64,000 bases of DNA from positions 4,340,001-4,404,000 of the forward strand of contig OX637287.1 in assembly GCA_951799445.1 (NCBI GenBank). Reading direction: 5' to 3'. Made by a program: the position numbers and the translations under genes. This document shows, one piece after another, positions 52,601 through 63,900 of this stretch. Below the pieces are notes generated by a model. The model ran no database searches and was not told the origin of the DNA. It worked only from the letters and a program-made list of their open reading frames with translations. Numbering within the stretch: position 1 is the first letter of the stretch; each line of letters starts with the position of its first letter. The stretch comes from Pseudisothecium myosuroides. Its lineage: Eukaryota > Streptophyta > Bryopsida > Hypnales > Lembophyllaceae.

Positions 52601-53425
52601 CTTCGACCATGTAAGTTCAAGATGAGAGTGTTCAAGATGAGAGTGTCCATCAGACTTACTCCTCTCACATGCTCATGTCTAGGGCTCTACTTAGTTGCTT
52701 CAGAAAATGGAATAAGATCGTGTTAAGACATCAGTATTAATTTAACCCCCACATGACCAAAGGTTCAAATGTGACGTATTGTTTCTTTTAGTCCTTCTGA
52801 GTGGATCATATGGGGACTTCCTATCGCTCAATTCTATATACTTGCAGTGATCTCGACTGTTCTGGTGATATAAAAGCTGAACCCCGTCTGAATTATTATT
52901 TTTCACAATGTACGTGATCAATCGAATTGGTCGTTCAAAATCACGAAAACTCGCTCGGTCCTTCAAAGATTAATCCAGTCTGGTCGTTTTATCTCATTAA
53001 TTGTCACTCCCTGTTGCATATTGAACTCCTCTAAAGCATGTGGCTATGATTGGTTGCAGACGAATGCATGCCCAGGCCTTGACACTACCATCGTGCAAGG
53101 ATTTCTTTGTGGGAACGCAACCTCACCTGACCCAAATATTGGCTGTTGTGGTTCATGCAAGGTTAGCATATCGCCTAGCATACCGCCTAGCATTGCACCC
53201 TTCAGCATGCCGCGGAAGAAGAAAGCAGAAATATGGCCCAAGTATTGGTATGCATTCATATTTGGTGGTATATTTGTTCTAGTGATTATAGTTGCAGTTA
53301 TCTGTACCATAGTCTGCTGCTGCTGTAAACCTAACCGCGCACGGAGACCGGGTGGTCGTAATGGCGCGATCAATACAGAACGAACCAATGGCTTGGAAGA
53401 TTCGGATTTGAGAGTTGGAACCTAA
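49637..53425 (+). CDS. VWA-like/Cache extracellular receptor-type protein, eight exons
   Basis: Exons are 49637-49832, 50354-50609, 50758-50914, 51102-51145, 51284-51674, 51848-52160, 52432-52610 and 53060-53425, total 1902 nt, 633 residues, phases agreeing. There is an N-terminal signal peptide. Then comes a region ending in FRVYFGAVDGTFRIYPG and MYDPRIRPWYL, as in calcium-channel alpha2-delta and CACHD1 proteins. A VWA-like fold follows (VVTVLIDTGLNMRGT, about 228-243; LKVVIALIGGQQYQD, about 347-361). A Cache motif (LGPNGELLGVLGLDIFEKKV, from 454) and a Cys-rich segment come next. One membrane span lies at about 574-596, then CCCCK and a basic tail. The metal site is degenerate: the usual DxSxS reads DTGLN, and the usual second Asp (TDGG) is absent. 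Exon 1 could end at 49823 instead of 49832. The role is unknown; Cache domains usually bind small extracellular ligands. Confidence 0.87.
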
Positions 53426-54379
53426 GTTACAGTAGTTAGTTTAGCTAGCTCACGTTCAACTGAGCTAGATGGGCCCTGAGACTATGTTTTTAAGGGTTTT
53501 AGGATTTAGGATATCTCTGATGCAGTATGAGTACCACAGAAACTGAGAATGACAATTTCATTTCTGTTTCTTCGGGTATCAAAAGAATCTGGATCCACAA
53601 GATGAGGAATTGAATTTCACTGGAGTAGATTTATTGTTGTTTCACAACAACACAGTGTGCTTTCACAAGCAGTACCTCCCATTTACAGTTGCGCTTGTAG
53701 ATCTGTGCTTAAGGTATGTTCGCACTTAGTGTTAAAGAGTGTTGTTACAGAGGATGTTAAGAATGAATTAAGACCTACTTCTGGACCAAATTCACATTGC
53801 AAACATCACCCCTAAGAACAAGTGCAAACATACCTCAATAAACAAGTACATAGTAGTACAAACAAGTACATAGCAGTACTAGTAAGTTATACAATATTCA
53901 TCATGTGTTGTAGGTTGGGGTGAATTGACTCCCTCATTCTCCAGTCAAAGGATAAATGAATGTGAAAAATTGCCCCCTATTTTGTGCCTTGTAAATTTTG
54001 TATTTCTTCATCCCTACTATCTAACTTGGGGCCTTTGGTTCCTAATATGAATTCAAAATTTTCAAATTTTATCATAGGTGACAAATAAAAAATTCCAGCA
54101 TTTTTCCAAAGGGCAAACTACAGGGGAAATGAAGGGGTCAATTCACAAAAGAGGGCACTGCAGGAGTGCAAGAGTGAATTGTGTTGGGCATTTTTGCCAA
54201 TTAAGTTTCTCTTTCGAGACTGGGATTTTCATAGCACCACACAAACTCAGGAGGTCCATAAACCACCCATTTAAGGGTTGGAAATCATATAGGGAAGGTT
54301 AGACTTGAAATATTTTTCAATAAATTTACTTGAAAGACAAATGGAAATCCATTTGTAAATGACAAATGGATGACCAAAA
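53426..54379. other. 3' flank of the VWA/Cache gene and spacer
   Basis: The first 100 bases share ACGTTCAACTGAG and GGGCCC with the 3' flank of the gene ending at 207. A small inverted-repeat element lies at 53713-53834. No gene beyond. Confidence 0.5.
53713..53834. repeat. Small inverted-repeat element, about 122 bp
   Basis: GGTATGTTCGCACTTAGTGTTA at the left pairs with TAAGAACAAGTGCAAACATACC at the right over about 22 bp with a few mismatches. No clear target duplication; superfamily unknown. Confidence 0.55.
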
Positions 54380-54423
54380 ACTTTATGTTGCCAAAAAATG
54401 TACTTTGCAGCTTTAGGGATTAA
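54380..54423 (+). repeat. Family A TTAA element, right end only
   Basis: TTTATGTTGCCAAAAAATG and CTTTAGGGA before TTAA 54420-54423 match the right end at 9510-9549. No left end was found. Confidence 0.55.
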
Positions 54424-54729
54424 CGTCAAAATATCACATAAAATAGAATTTTCACTTTTTAGCCTTTAGCAATTGGAAATTTTTACAATTGGCCATAGAT
54501 TCTATTGGTTTGTGGAAAACTAAAGGACAAAATATTTAAAGAAGAAAAAATCATCACTTTTCCAAATAGAATTTTTTTCTAATTCTTGGCAAAACTTAAT
54601 CAATTTGTGCTATTAATATTCTTTCTTAAGAAATTTTGACTGAAGAAATTTTAGTTTTGAAATAAAAAATTGAAGAATATATATTTTGCAACCTTTAAAT
54701 AGTCTTTGAAATAGTCAATGTTATTCTTT

Positions 54730-56453
54730 GGAAAATTGTAAGAAACACTTGTTGATTTTGTTGCATTTTCATAATACTTGGGCTTATTTTTCAGAGTACT
54801 TAAGAATTAGAAAAACAATTTAAATATACATGTATACATGTATGGGTGATTGCAAGAAAAAACTATACTATTTGTTGCGTTTTGTCACACCTTAGTTTTT
54901 TATTTTTGTTTTGGCTATTACTTTTGTGTTTTAGATCCAAATGACTCAAAATTTATAGGGAAGCTACTTATAACCATTATATACTTTACCTGATTTTTGA
55001 GGATTTTTCAAAATAATTTACTATTTTTAAACAACCCCGATAATTTCTCACAATGGCTGATTTAGGGGGTTTTAGCACCATTTAAGCGCAAAAAAACAAA
55101 TTTTGAGCTGGAATTTAGAGAAATTGGTCTCTTAGTAGACTTATAGCTACTGTATAAAGGAATTTTAAAAATACTTATTTTTATGTGGTGCTGAGGTCCA
55201 CAAAGAGGGCTTCTTTCTACATCTTTTTTCAAAGATACAAAACAATATTTTGGTGATTTTTTTGGTCAAATCTTGTCACCAAAAAGTCTTCTCAAATAGA
55301 AAAATTTTATATAATTTAAAAAAAAAATCCTATTTTTTACAAATTAAAATGTTAGAAGTGGTATTTTCTTCACTACACTTTTGGACATAGAAATCACATA
55401 GAATTCCGGTGAAGAAAATACCACTTCTAACATTTTAATTTGCAAAAAATAGTTTTTTTTTTAAATATATAAAAATTGAATATTTGAGAAGACTTTTTGG
55501 TGATGAGATTTGACCAAGAAACTCACTATATTATTGTTTTATATCTTTGAAAAAAAATGTAGAAAGAAGCTCTCTTTGTGGACTTCTACACCACATAAAA
55601 ATAAGTATTTTTAAAATTCCTTTGGACAGTAGCTATTAGTCTACTAAGAGACCATCCTCTCAAAATTTCAGCTCAAAATTCGTTTTTTTGGGTTCCAATT
55701 AGTGCTAAAAACCCCTAAATCAGCCCTTGTGAGAAATTATTGAAGTTGTTTAAAAATAGTAAATTATTTTTAAAAAGACCCCAAAAATTAGGTAAGGTAT
55801 GTAATAGTTATGAGTAGCTTCCTTGTAAAATTCGAGTCATTTGGACCTAAAATACAAAAGTTATGGCCAAAACAAAAATAAAAAACTAAGGTGTGACATA
55901 CCGCATTAAGTGTTTCTTGCAATCACCCGTATGGCCAATGTAAAGATTGTGAAGAACATTCTCTCTAAGGAAGATAGAGCATAGAAAAATTCTCTAAGTT
56001 GGAGAACTAAAAAAGTGTAAAATCTCCAGAAAAGTGGTACCTTGATGTTTTAATTTGTAAGAAAAAGGAAGATAATCATTTAAAATAAAATAAAAATTAT
56101 TTATCTCTTTGTAAGAACCACCCAAATAATTATTTTCATGTTTTAAAATGTATACAAAAACAAGCTCAATTGTTGTTTTTCATACAATATAGAATTAATT
56201 ATTTTTAGGATTCCTTCATACCATAGCTACTAATCTACTAGAAGACCAATCACTCTAAATTTTAGCTCCTAATTTGTTTTAAGGGGCTAGAAATAGCACT
56301 ACCTCTCTAAATTGGCAAGAGTGACATTCAATTGGAGGCTATTATTTTTATATCTTGAGTCATTTGGAGCCATCATGCAAAGTTATGGCCAAAAAATCAA
56401 ATTGTCTTGAAAAAAGAGACAAAAAATAAGACAAGTATTTCTTGCAAGTGATC
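54730..56453 (+). mobile_element. Family E element (outer), interrupted by a foldback relative
   Basis: The left end is GGAAAATTGTAAGAAACAC and the right end GTATTTCTTGCAAGTGATC, with CTTT on both sides (54726-54729, 56454-56457). Without the insert at 54844-55928 it is about 640 bp and aligns with 12200-12921. The termini are more diverged than those of the inner element, as expected if it is older. Confidence 0.72.
54844..55928. mobile_element. Family E foldback element, arms of about 530 bp (4-bp duplication GTAT)
   Basis: It starts GGGTGATTGCAAGAAA and ends TTTCTTGCAATCACCC, with GTAT on each side (54840-54843, 55929-55932). The two halves are reverse complements along nearly their whole length: TCACACCTTAGTTTTTTATT on the left meets its complement near 55885. 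The centre is near 55.38-55.41 kb. Standard copies are about 720 bp with unlike halves, so this is a derived palindrome. Confidence 0.88.
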
Positions 56454-56987
56454 CTTTATAATTGTGTAAATACTTGGATGTTGACCTTATATTATTAAAA
56501 TCAAATAAATATTAATCTAAAATCAAGGTTGGTGACCATGATTTGATTTTGGAAATGCTAAAGTTCATCATAATTATATTTTTGGATTAAAAAATATTGA
56601 AAGCCCTATGAATTTTAAAAAAAAACTTTATTTGTTGAATATTTTAGATTGGATAAGTATTAATGATCCAAAATATTATTAAGGGATTAAATTTAGTTCT
56701 TTTACCTATTTAAATGAGATATATTGACTACATAAGTGTTCTAAAACAATCATATATGAATGTTTATACTCAATTGCGTTCTTGTCTACATTCAAATAAA
56801 CTATACGGTCTACTTTTATTTTGTGATATTCCCAAACTACAATTTGAATGCTATATTTCATGCGCCCCTACCTTGAGTGTTTTTTCTTTGTCTTCTTTTC
56901 TTCTTTTTCTACTACTTTCTTCATATTCATGTAATCTCTAAAGTCTGTTTTCTATTTTGTTTCTACATTCCAAAACATTAACCCAGT
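56454..56987. other. Spacer; right portion is the duplicated segment upstream of the J-protein copy
   Basis: From about 56.83 kb it aligns with 22.72 kb onward. A 75-codon frame at 56714-56941 is composition-driven. Confidence 0.5.
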
Positions 56988-56991
56988 AATG

Positions 56992-57899
56992 ATTAAAGAC
57001 CCAATGCTTTTTTTTGGTGAAAAAACATTCAAAACGGCCATTTCTATTGCAAGATACAAAACTTCAAAAAATATTGGATTTTTTTGCATATTTAACTTTA
57101 ATATTGTGCACTAAACTAGTATTAGAATGTGCGGAAGTAATTTCAAAAATTGTAGCCAAGTAGATTGCAATATATTTGTGTCCAAAATGATGAAATGATT
57201 TTTTTTCACCTTGCTTGACTAGATTATAAGGCTTTAAATCTTCCTATTTTAAAAGTTTTGCAATATGGATTTTGAATTTGAAAAATTTATGATGAAGGAT
57301 CTAATTGAAGGTCTAAGAAAATTAATTCAGAAAAGAAAACTTGATTTTCATTTTCAAAGGAATTATTAAGTAGAAGTAGATAAGTGATAGAATAAAAAAA
57401 TAAATTGCTTATAGTTCTAAGATGAAATTGAATTATACTAATTCCAAACAGTGAAATTGTTCTAGAAACAATACAAAATCATACATAGCCTTTTTTTAAA
57501 TTGAGAAAATTTAATTCAAAAACAAATCTTGTGAGTTTTGTTTAAAAGAAGATGCTTTGATTGCCTAAAACTCAAGAATCTTCATAAATTTATCATTACT
57601 ACTCTAAATAAAATGAATCAAATCTTTCTATATAGACAAAATTATTTCCTTTTATAAAAGATTTGAAATTTTATTTTGAATTTTTGTGATTTTTTGGATT
57701 GCCCAAGTGGAGCATTTTTGAGCTCAATGTGGTGTAACTTTTGTTGTTGGGCATCAATTGGAATAAACTTCATATTTTAAAAAAGTTATTTTTTTTTAAT
57801 TTTGAAAAAAAATTTAAAAAAATCATGCAAAAAATTAATATCTTAGGAACATATTTGAATTTGAATTTATTAAAGGAGGAACACTTGGGCCTTTAGGGG
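56992..57899 (+). mobile_element. Family A TTAA MITE inside the duplicated segment
   Basis: TTAA 56988-56991 is followed by CCCAGTAATGATTAAAG. The right end is TTGGGCCTTTAGGGG followed by TTTA (57900-57903), one substitution from TTAA. The uninterrupted host site is in the other copy of the duplicated segment, near 22854-22860. About 908 bp, non-coding. Confidence 0.8.
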
Positions 57900-57903
57900 T
57901 TTA

Positions 57904-58215
57904 GCTCATAGTTTTCATCATTTTTACAAAGGTAGATCCACCTCTATTATTGTGGCATTTGGTTGCTGTCATAATGTTTATGAGAAGCAAAGTTGTAATC
58001 ATACTCTCAATTCCTCAAAAAAATTCATTATCTTCTCTTTATCCAAAAATAAAGTTTATCTTTATAAAATATTTATCTTTTGTTGGTAGGTTTAGTATTC
58101 TTTTCATATCTCAATGAATACTCAATTCTCGACTCAATTTGAGTTACATGAGGATGAAACAAATTTTTGAAAGCACAAAGGAGTGACAATTTTTTTAGAA
58201 AACAAACCATGTTTG
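57904..58215. other. Duplicated segment upstream of the J-protein pseudogene
   Basis: GATCCACCTC, TGGCATTTGGTTGC and neighbouring words align with 22886-22930. No gene. Confidence 0.55.
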
Positions 58216-59219
58216 CCAAATTCTATTTCAGGGCAAGCTTCTAGTATCTTTGTCAACTCTGATTGCAAATTCTAGTGCAAGAAAAATAATATCAACTATA
58301 AGCCTATGACATGATTGCCATAGCCTATGGTCATGATTGCCATTTCAATTGTCATAGCCTATGGTCATGATTGCCATTTCAATTGTCATAGCCTATGGTC
58401 ATAGTTTAGTGATAGACCCACACTCTACTTTGGGCATGTCATCAAGTACTATCAGAGAAGAAATTAAAATAGCAGTCAAAAGACTTGTTCCACAATATCA
58501 TCTGGATGTCTACAATGGAAACCACCACACCACCAATTTTCAACAAATCAAATTTGTTCATGAGATATGGCTCCAAGCTTTCCAAATCTTTGAGAGAAAA
58601 TTTTCAACAACTAGAAATTTGTTGTGTACTTTCACAATCACACTAAAGCATTTATTACTTTGATACCACATGCAGAAGCAATGAAGGGTCTAAGTTGCAT
58701 TTTTAAAGGTTCTAAAATCACATATTCAATACAAAAACTTACAATATAAAAACTTATTAGATTTGTTGCAAGGTATAATAATAATTATACCTTATTTGTT
58801 CTTGTTTACATACAAAATAATATTTGTTTGAATTTGGTATGTATACAATGTTATAAAGAGTTAAAGAAGACATTATATAAATGTCTCTTTTAATATTAGC
58901 TATATTTTGATTAGATAGATGTGTAGTTGATGCATTTAGTATGCTTATAAATTTTTGGATTTGTTTTTTTTAATTTTTTATATTTTTAAACTATAATTTG
59001 TACAAATAGATTGCAACATTTTCAAGCATTTAAAATTGTCACTTATTGATCTTGTGCATGGTGTTTTTAGAGCAAGTACTTTTGAACAAGATAATAAATC
59101 AATTGTATGAGTTTGAGAATGATTTGTTTTACAATTTAGAAGGACTCATGGGCTCATGGGATGACTTTTGGGAGGAGTGGATGGCGTGTGAAGGGGCCGA
59201 CACCTTGTCCACACAATAG
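58216..59219 (+). pseudogene. Broken copy of the chloroplast-type J-protein gene
   Basis: It aligns with the gene at 23172-24093 over both exons and the intron. The J-domain part reads YHLDVYNGNHHTTNFQQIKF, so the HPD tripeptide is HLD here, but the stretch deleted in the other copy is kept. The donor GAG|GTATGG of the other copy is GAG|ATATGG here, and the acceptor region CAG is CAAG. The start region is disrupted by a 34-bp tandem repeat, with no clean ATG-led transit peptide. The last exon still ends FWEEWMACEGADTLSTQ and TAG at 59217-59219. The combined splice-site losses make expression of an intact protein unlikely. Confidence 0.78.
58319..58404 (+). repeat. 34-bp tandem repeat, about 2.5 copies
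   Basis: CATAGCCTATGGTCATGATT begins at 58319 and 58353, and a third unit starting at 58387 is truncated. It lies within the former first exon of the J-protein copy. Confidence 0.85.
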
Positions 59220-59655
59220 TATGTGCAAAGGAGTCGATATAGACTGTATTGGTTTATTTTTTGTCACAAAAATCTCATGTCTATCCTTATTGTCTAAGAT
59301 GGAGAGATCAATGCGGTCTTGGTCTATGCAATTTTAGTTTTGTACAAACGGTGAACTCTCCATGCATTATTGCAGTTGTTATTAAAAAACATTTGGCCTA
59401 GTTTATATATATTATTGTTGTTGAAAAAAGGATATAATTTGCCTTTATTGGATGGGCAACAATTTTGTAGACTTCTATTGTGGGAGGTTATTACATGTTA
59501 GTATAGACTGAGGTGTCGATTATTCCACATGCTACCCAAAGCTTTTGTAGGATATTGAGATGCATCCTTTTCATAGTTGTTTATGCTACAAAAGTTGGGT
59601 GAATTGGCATAAAGTGAATGAAAGTTTTTCAAAGAATATCAATTGTACAATTTGT
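59220..59655. other. End of the duplicated segment and spacer
   Basis: It aligns with 24180-24360 over AAGATGGAGAGATCA and TTTAGTTTTGT blocks. No gene. Confidence 0.5.
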
Positions 59656-60376
59656 GGATGATTGCAAGAAACACCTGTACTATTTTGCATCACACCTTGC
59701 ATGCTAATTTGTTTTTTCGCTATAAATTTTGCATATTAGCTCCAAATGATCAAAATTCTTAGGCAAAGTACTTAAGTACTCATGACTATTCTACACCATG
59801 TATAATTTTTTGGAATTTAAAAAAATATTTTACTATCCACAAATAGCCCCAAATTTTATGTCACTTGCCAATTTTGGGGATTTTTTTGAACAAAGTAGTA
59901 CCCAAAAAATGAATTTGGAGGGGATGGTCTTCTAGTATACTTTTAGCTATTGTTCAAAGGATTTTTAAAAATAGTTAAGTATATGTTGTGTAGAAGTCCA
60001 CAAAAAGAGCCTCTTTCTACTTTCTTTTCAAAACATGTAAACAATTATTTTGGTGGTTATTTAAGTGAATGACTATCTCCATAAAGTTGTTACAAATTGC
60101 CAATTTTTATTTTATTTTATTTATTTATTTTCCTATTTTCTAATAATTAAAACATCAAAATATGTATTTTCTTGAGATTTGGTACTTTTCAAGTTTTCCT
60201 AATTAAAGAATTTTTCTATGATTTTCCTTCAGTATTTACCTTCATCTTATAGGTGTGCACATTGGTCATGTTGTTTTTTTTAATTATTATTTTTCTAATT
60301 TTAAAGTATTCCAGGAAAAAAAGGCATGAATACTGTAAAACACAACAAAATTGACAGGTGTTGCTTGCAATCACCC
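59656..60376 (-). mobile_element. Family E element (4-bp duplication TTGT)
   Basis: Left end GGATGATTGCAAGAAACACC; right end GGTGTTGCTTGCAATCACCC. TTGT lies on both sides (59652-59655, 60377-60380). It is 721 bp and in reverse orientation to 12200-12921. Confidence 0.85.
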
Positions 60377-60527
60377 TTGTAAGAGAGCTTTATGTATTTA
60401 TCAACTTTGTAAAAATGAGTGTCAGTTGTGGATGATTGTATAAACTAGTCATTTATAAAATGAAATTACATTGGTTGCATATTTATTTTTATTTTTAGGC
60501 GTTATGTTTATTGCATGAATTTTTGTA

Positions 60528-60778
60528 TTCCCTCTATTTTTAAATAAGTGTCATGATTGGACCTCATTTTTTTTAAACTGTTTTGAATAGGTCCTATGGA
60601 ATCTTTTCTAGACTTTCTAATTTTATTTAGATTGCAATGAAAACATGAAATGTTCTTCATTGACTTTGTTGATACAAAATTTAGGCCCTTTTGAATGTAT
60701 ACTTGCATACCATGATCAATAAAATTGGTATGAAATGTTTTTAACAAAACTAAAGACACCTATTTTCAATGGAGGGAG
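60528..60778. mobile_element. Stowaway-type (Tc1/mariner) MITE, 251 bp
   Basis: TTCCCTCTATTTTTAAATAA at the left and TATTTTCAATGGAGGGAG at the right form an inverted repeat, with TA on both sides (60526-60527, 60779-60780). The 83-codon frame inside is not protein-like. Confidence 0.75.
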
Positions 60779-61406
60779 TAGCATTGTGTTTAAAACATAT
60801 GGAATATATTTTCATCAATGTACATTTTTACTTTCTATTTTAGAGGCTTTCCAATAATTAACCTTTGTGTATTTATAATTTCTTAATATGAAAATCTCTC
60901 ATCAATCAAACCATGAACATATGTCTCATGTAAATGTTAGATATAATTTTAACTATTATAGAAGATAAGATTTTATTACTATATCACTTATTACATTTGA
61001 TGCATTGATACTTATATTTGGCATTGGTCATCCATCTAGTTGAAAATCCCTATTTTTAGGTGAGAAGACTTACAAATTTTCATTTAAATTCTAAAGGGCA
61101 AAAGTAGGCTTGTCCTTTGGGCGTTATTGTATTAGATACCTTCCTTGTAATTGGACTAGTAGGATTGTCAACATTTGCTCTTAGAATTTTGTCATTAGTG
61201 TTATTAATCTTTAATTTTATAATTTAAATACTATATGTTCAAAGTGGCTTAGTATTAGTAGTAGAGGTAAGAAGAGTCTTAAGCAAGAATGAATTAGGTA
61301 AATCTTTGGAACTAGATTCACATTCACACAATTCAACAACATAAAAGTTTTTTTAAAATGGACTATTTTTTTCAAATAATTTTTTTGGTAGATGAACATC
61401 AAATAA

Positions 61407-61483
<77 letters not shown>

Positions 61484-62303
61484 GCAAAATATTAATGGAA
61501 AAAAGTAGGCAAAAGTAATTGTTAAAATATCAAAATATTTGTGATTTTCAATTTGGTTCTCTCTATCTTAAAAGAATGTCCTTATATTTAAATATAATCT
61601 AGCCTCTTTTCTCTTTCATAACTTTCTAAAGATTAAAAAAAATTATAAATTTTTGAATTACAATTATGTTATGGGCAATTAATTAATATATTATGACTAT
61701 TGGTAATAAAAATCCAATTTGAATGTTCATATTGTTGAGATTCTTTACAATTGATAAAAAAATGGTTCTTCACAAAAATATTCTACCTAAAATTAAAAGT
61801 CATGTTTGCATATAAAAAAGAATAAAAGATAATAGGCATCAACTAACAATTAATTCAACATTCATTCAAAAGCAAGAAATGAAGTGAACATAATGCACTT
61901 AATAGTCTAGAGTTCCCTCATATATTAAGTGCAATAGGACTCCTATTCTTGTACAAATTAAAACATAAGTTTCAATGATGGTTCAAACCTCTTTTTATTT
62001 GATTCTAACGTGTAAAACCTATAGAAAATAGCTATAAGGGTTGCTATGATGTGAGTCTAGAATCCTAAGCCCACGAGCCTAGAATTCCATACATCTATAT
62101 ATATCATAAAAATCGTCCATGATTATAGTGAAACTATATTACTGATACTTATATTATAAATGTTTATGATATGAGCACCATCAATGGTTGTAAAATATCT
62201 AGTTATATATAATTATGCTCAAGGCTCACATGCTTGCATTTTCATACTCACACTAGCATCGTTAATAGAAAAATGGTTGTTAATTCCACTTAATCTTGCT
62301 AGT
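60779..62303. other. AT-rich spacer with a TA microsatellite
   Basis: Apart from the AT run at 61411-61479 nothing was recognised. The left-hand part of the TFIIS 3' flank lies just before 62303. Confidence 0.5.
61411..61479. repeat. (AT)n microsatellite, about 34 units
   Basis: Uninterrupted AT dinucleotides over roughly 69 bases. Confidence 0.97.
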
Positions 62304-62631
62304 TTAAAACTTCCAACGAGCATTACAATTTATACAAGTAACAAATGTAGTCATAGGTTCATCAGCACTTCTAGTTTGCATTTGAAAGTAGGTGGTTTTC
62401 CGTTGCAAACATTTGTGGCACTTGAATTGATCAGTAGAGGCCATTGCTTGTATACCTCGTTCACATTCAAACATAGCTTTGTCTTTGATATCTTTGGTCT
62501 CTTTCTTCCTATGATTGCTTGCCATATTATCAGTTGTCATGGTGACTATGGTTTCTGGTTTGATTTTACCCAACAAGATTGCTCGTCTGAAGTCTGGATT
62601 TTTATCATCTTTAATGTTGAACATGATGGAC
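62304..62631 (-). CDS. TFIIS: Transcription elongation factor TFIIS, last exon (partial)
   Basis: After a TAG acceptor (62634-62632) the minus strand is open for 108 residues to TAA 62306-62304. It encodes the end of TFIIS domain II (SIMFNIKDDKNPDFRRAILL, KIKPETIVTMTTDNMAS) and a full C-terminal zinc ribbon: FKCHKC, then the catalytic acidic hairpin RSADEPMTTF, then VTCINC and WKF. TFIIS rescues backtracked RNA polymerase II by stimulating transcript cleavage, and the Asp-Glu pair needed is present. The usual final Cys after WKF is missing, which is minor. I could not find the N-terminal domain or the rest of domain II between 62632 and 64000. Either a long intron carries the gene off the window or this is a detached fragment. 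The intact frame and motifs favour a real exon. The opposite-strand frame at 62184-62642 is its shadow. Confidence 0.8.
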
Positions 62632-63280
62632 CTACATCATAGCCCCAAGTGACCAAATTTAAGGTGGTTCTACGAGGAATAGCAAAGCACAAAACCAAAA
62701 TCAATAAAACATATCCAAAAGAATACAACCTAGACTTCAAACCACTACTAGCTAATGACAAAAAAGTTTCTTTTTATTACTACAAAACCTAATTATATAG
62801 AAGAAGCACACAAATTTTGAAGAGATATTGTACTTTATTAATCTAAACATCATGCAAGCCACATTATATATGTGGCCTTGTAAACACAGTTTTAGGTCAA
62901 ATTGAACTAATTCGAGAATTTGTAGACAATATCATAGGACAATTGGTCATAGGGAGAAAAGATAAGCATGATGCATTTGATATGGAGACTTTTTATGAAT
63001 AAATAAAAGCTCTCCCTATGATCTTGTTTATGTAATTATCTCTAGAACATTTTGCTTGCAACCATCCAAAATTCTCAATGAAGTGAATAGAAATGTCTCC
63101 CTAGGACATGGAGTGATGAATTTTCATCTCTTTATTGCACATATGGTATATTTCAAATGATGATTTATGTTTGAGAAAAAGTATCATTGAATATTAATTT
63201 AATTAAAAATCTAATATTGTATTTTTGAATTTATACTATAGATGTTTTTTTGTAAAGTGTCCATGCTATAGAGGGCTAGA
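62632..63280. other. Spacer or TFIIS intron, nothing identified
   Basis: No upstream TFIIS exon recognised; AT-rich. Confidence 0.45.
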
Positions 63281-63900
63281 TTGAGATTGTCAATAAATAT
63301 AAAATTTTCAAGTTGAATTTCACATTGCATATTTTGGCCCATTGCAACAACAAATCAAATAGGTAGTGAAACTAATTTTTTCAGATTTCAAGGTTCTAGA
63401 GCTTAACCTCTTAGATTGCTACGATATCTCATCTACACAAACTAGACTAGTATGTACAACATTCTCTAAAAAAATTATTGGAAATACACACCGTATGAAG
63501 AAGAAATAAGCTGCCAAAGTTCACTGTAATCCAAAAATGTCCAAATTTTGAACTTTGAATGGCTGCCAAACATTCAACACAACTTGGATTGACATGAAAG
63601 ATTTGCTACAATAACTAGACTTTAAGGGGAATCTAACCTAATAGATTTTTATTGGAAAAAAATATTGGATGAAGGAGATACAAGCCCCCAAAGTTGCAGC
63701 CATCAAAATGTAATTTCAATTAGTGAACTCAAATTGAACCCGTGAACTTCAAATGGCTCCCCAAAAATCAGTACATCTTGGATTTAACTGAAAATTTTAC
63801 CACACAAACTAGAAGAGAGAATGCAAATTTCCCAACAAGTTTTATTAAATTTAGAAATTGGATGCAAAAATTACAACACTTCAAATTGGACTTCCCAAAA
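63281..63900 (+). repeat. Diverged tandem repeat of about 190 bp, 2-3 units
   Basis: GAACTTTGAATGGCTGCC near 63550 and GAACTTCAAATGGCTCCC near 63744 start similar units. Each contains an AACTAGA block and a TTGGATG/AAAGTTGCA block. An earlier partial unit with ACACAAACTAGACTAG lies near 63435. Confidence 0.55.

Noticed and set aside
58319..58404. CRISPR-like direct repeats
   Set aside because: Units abut without spacers and lie in a decayed eukaryotic exon, so it is a plain tandem repeat.
62184..62642. 152-codon plus-strand frame as a gene
   Set aside because: It is the antisense shadow of the TFIIS zinc-ribbon exon.
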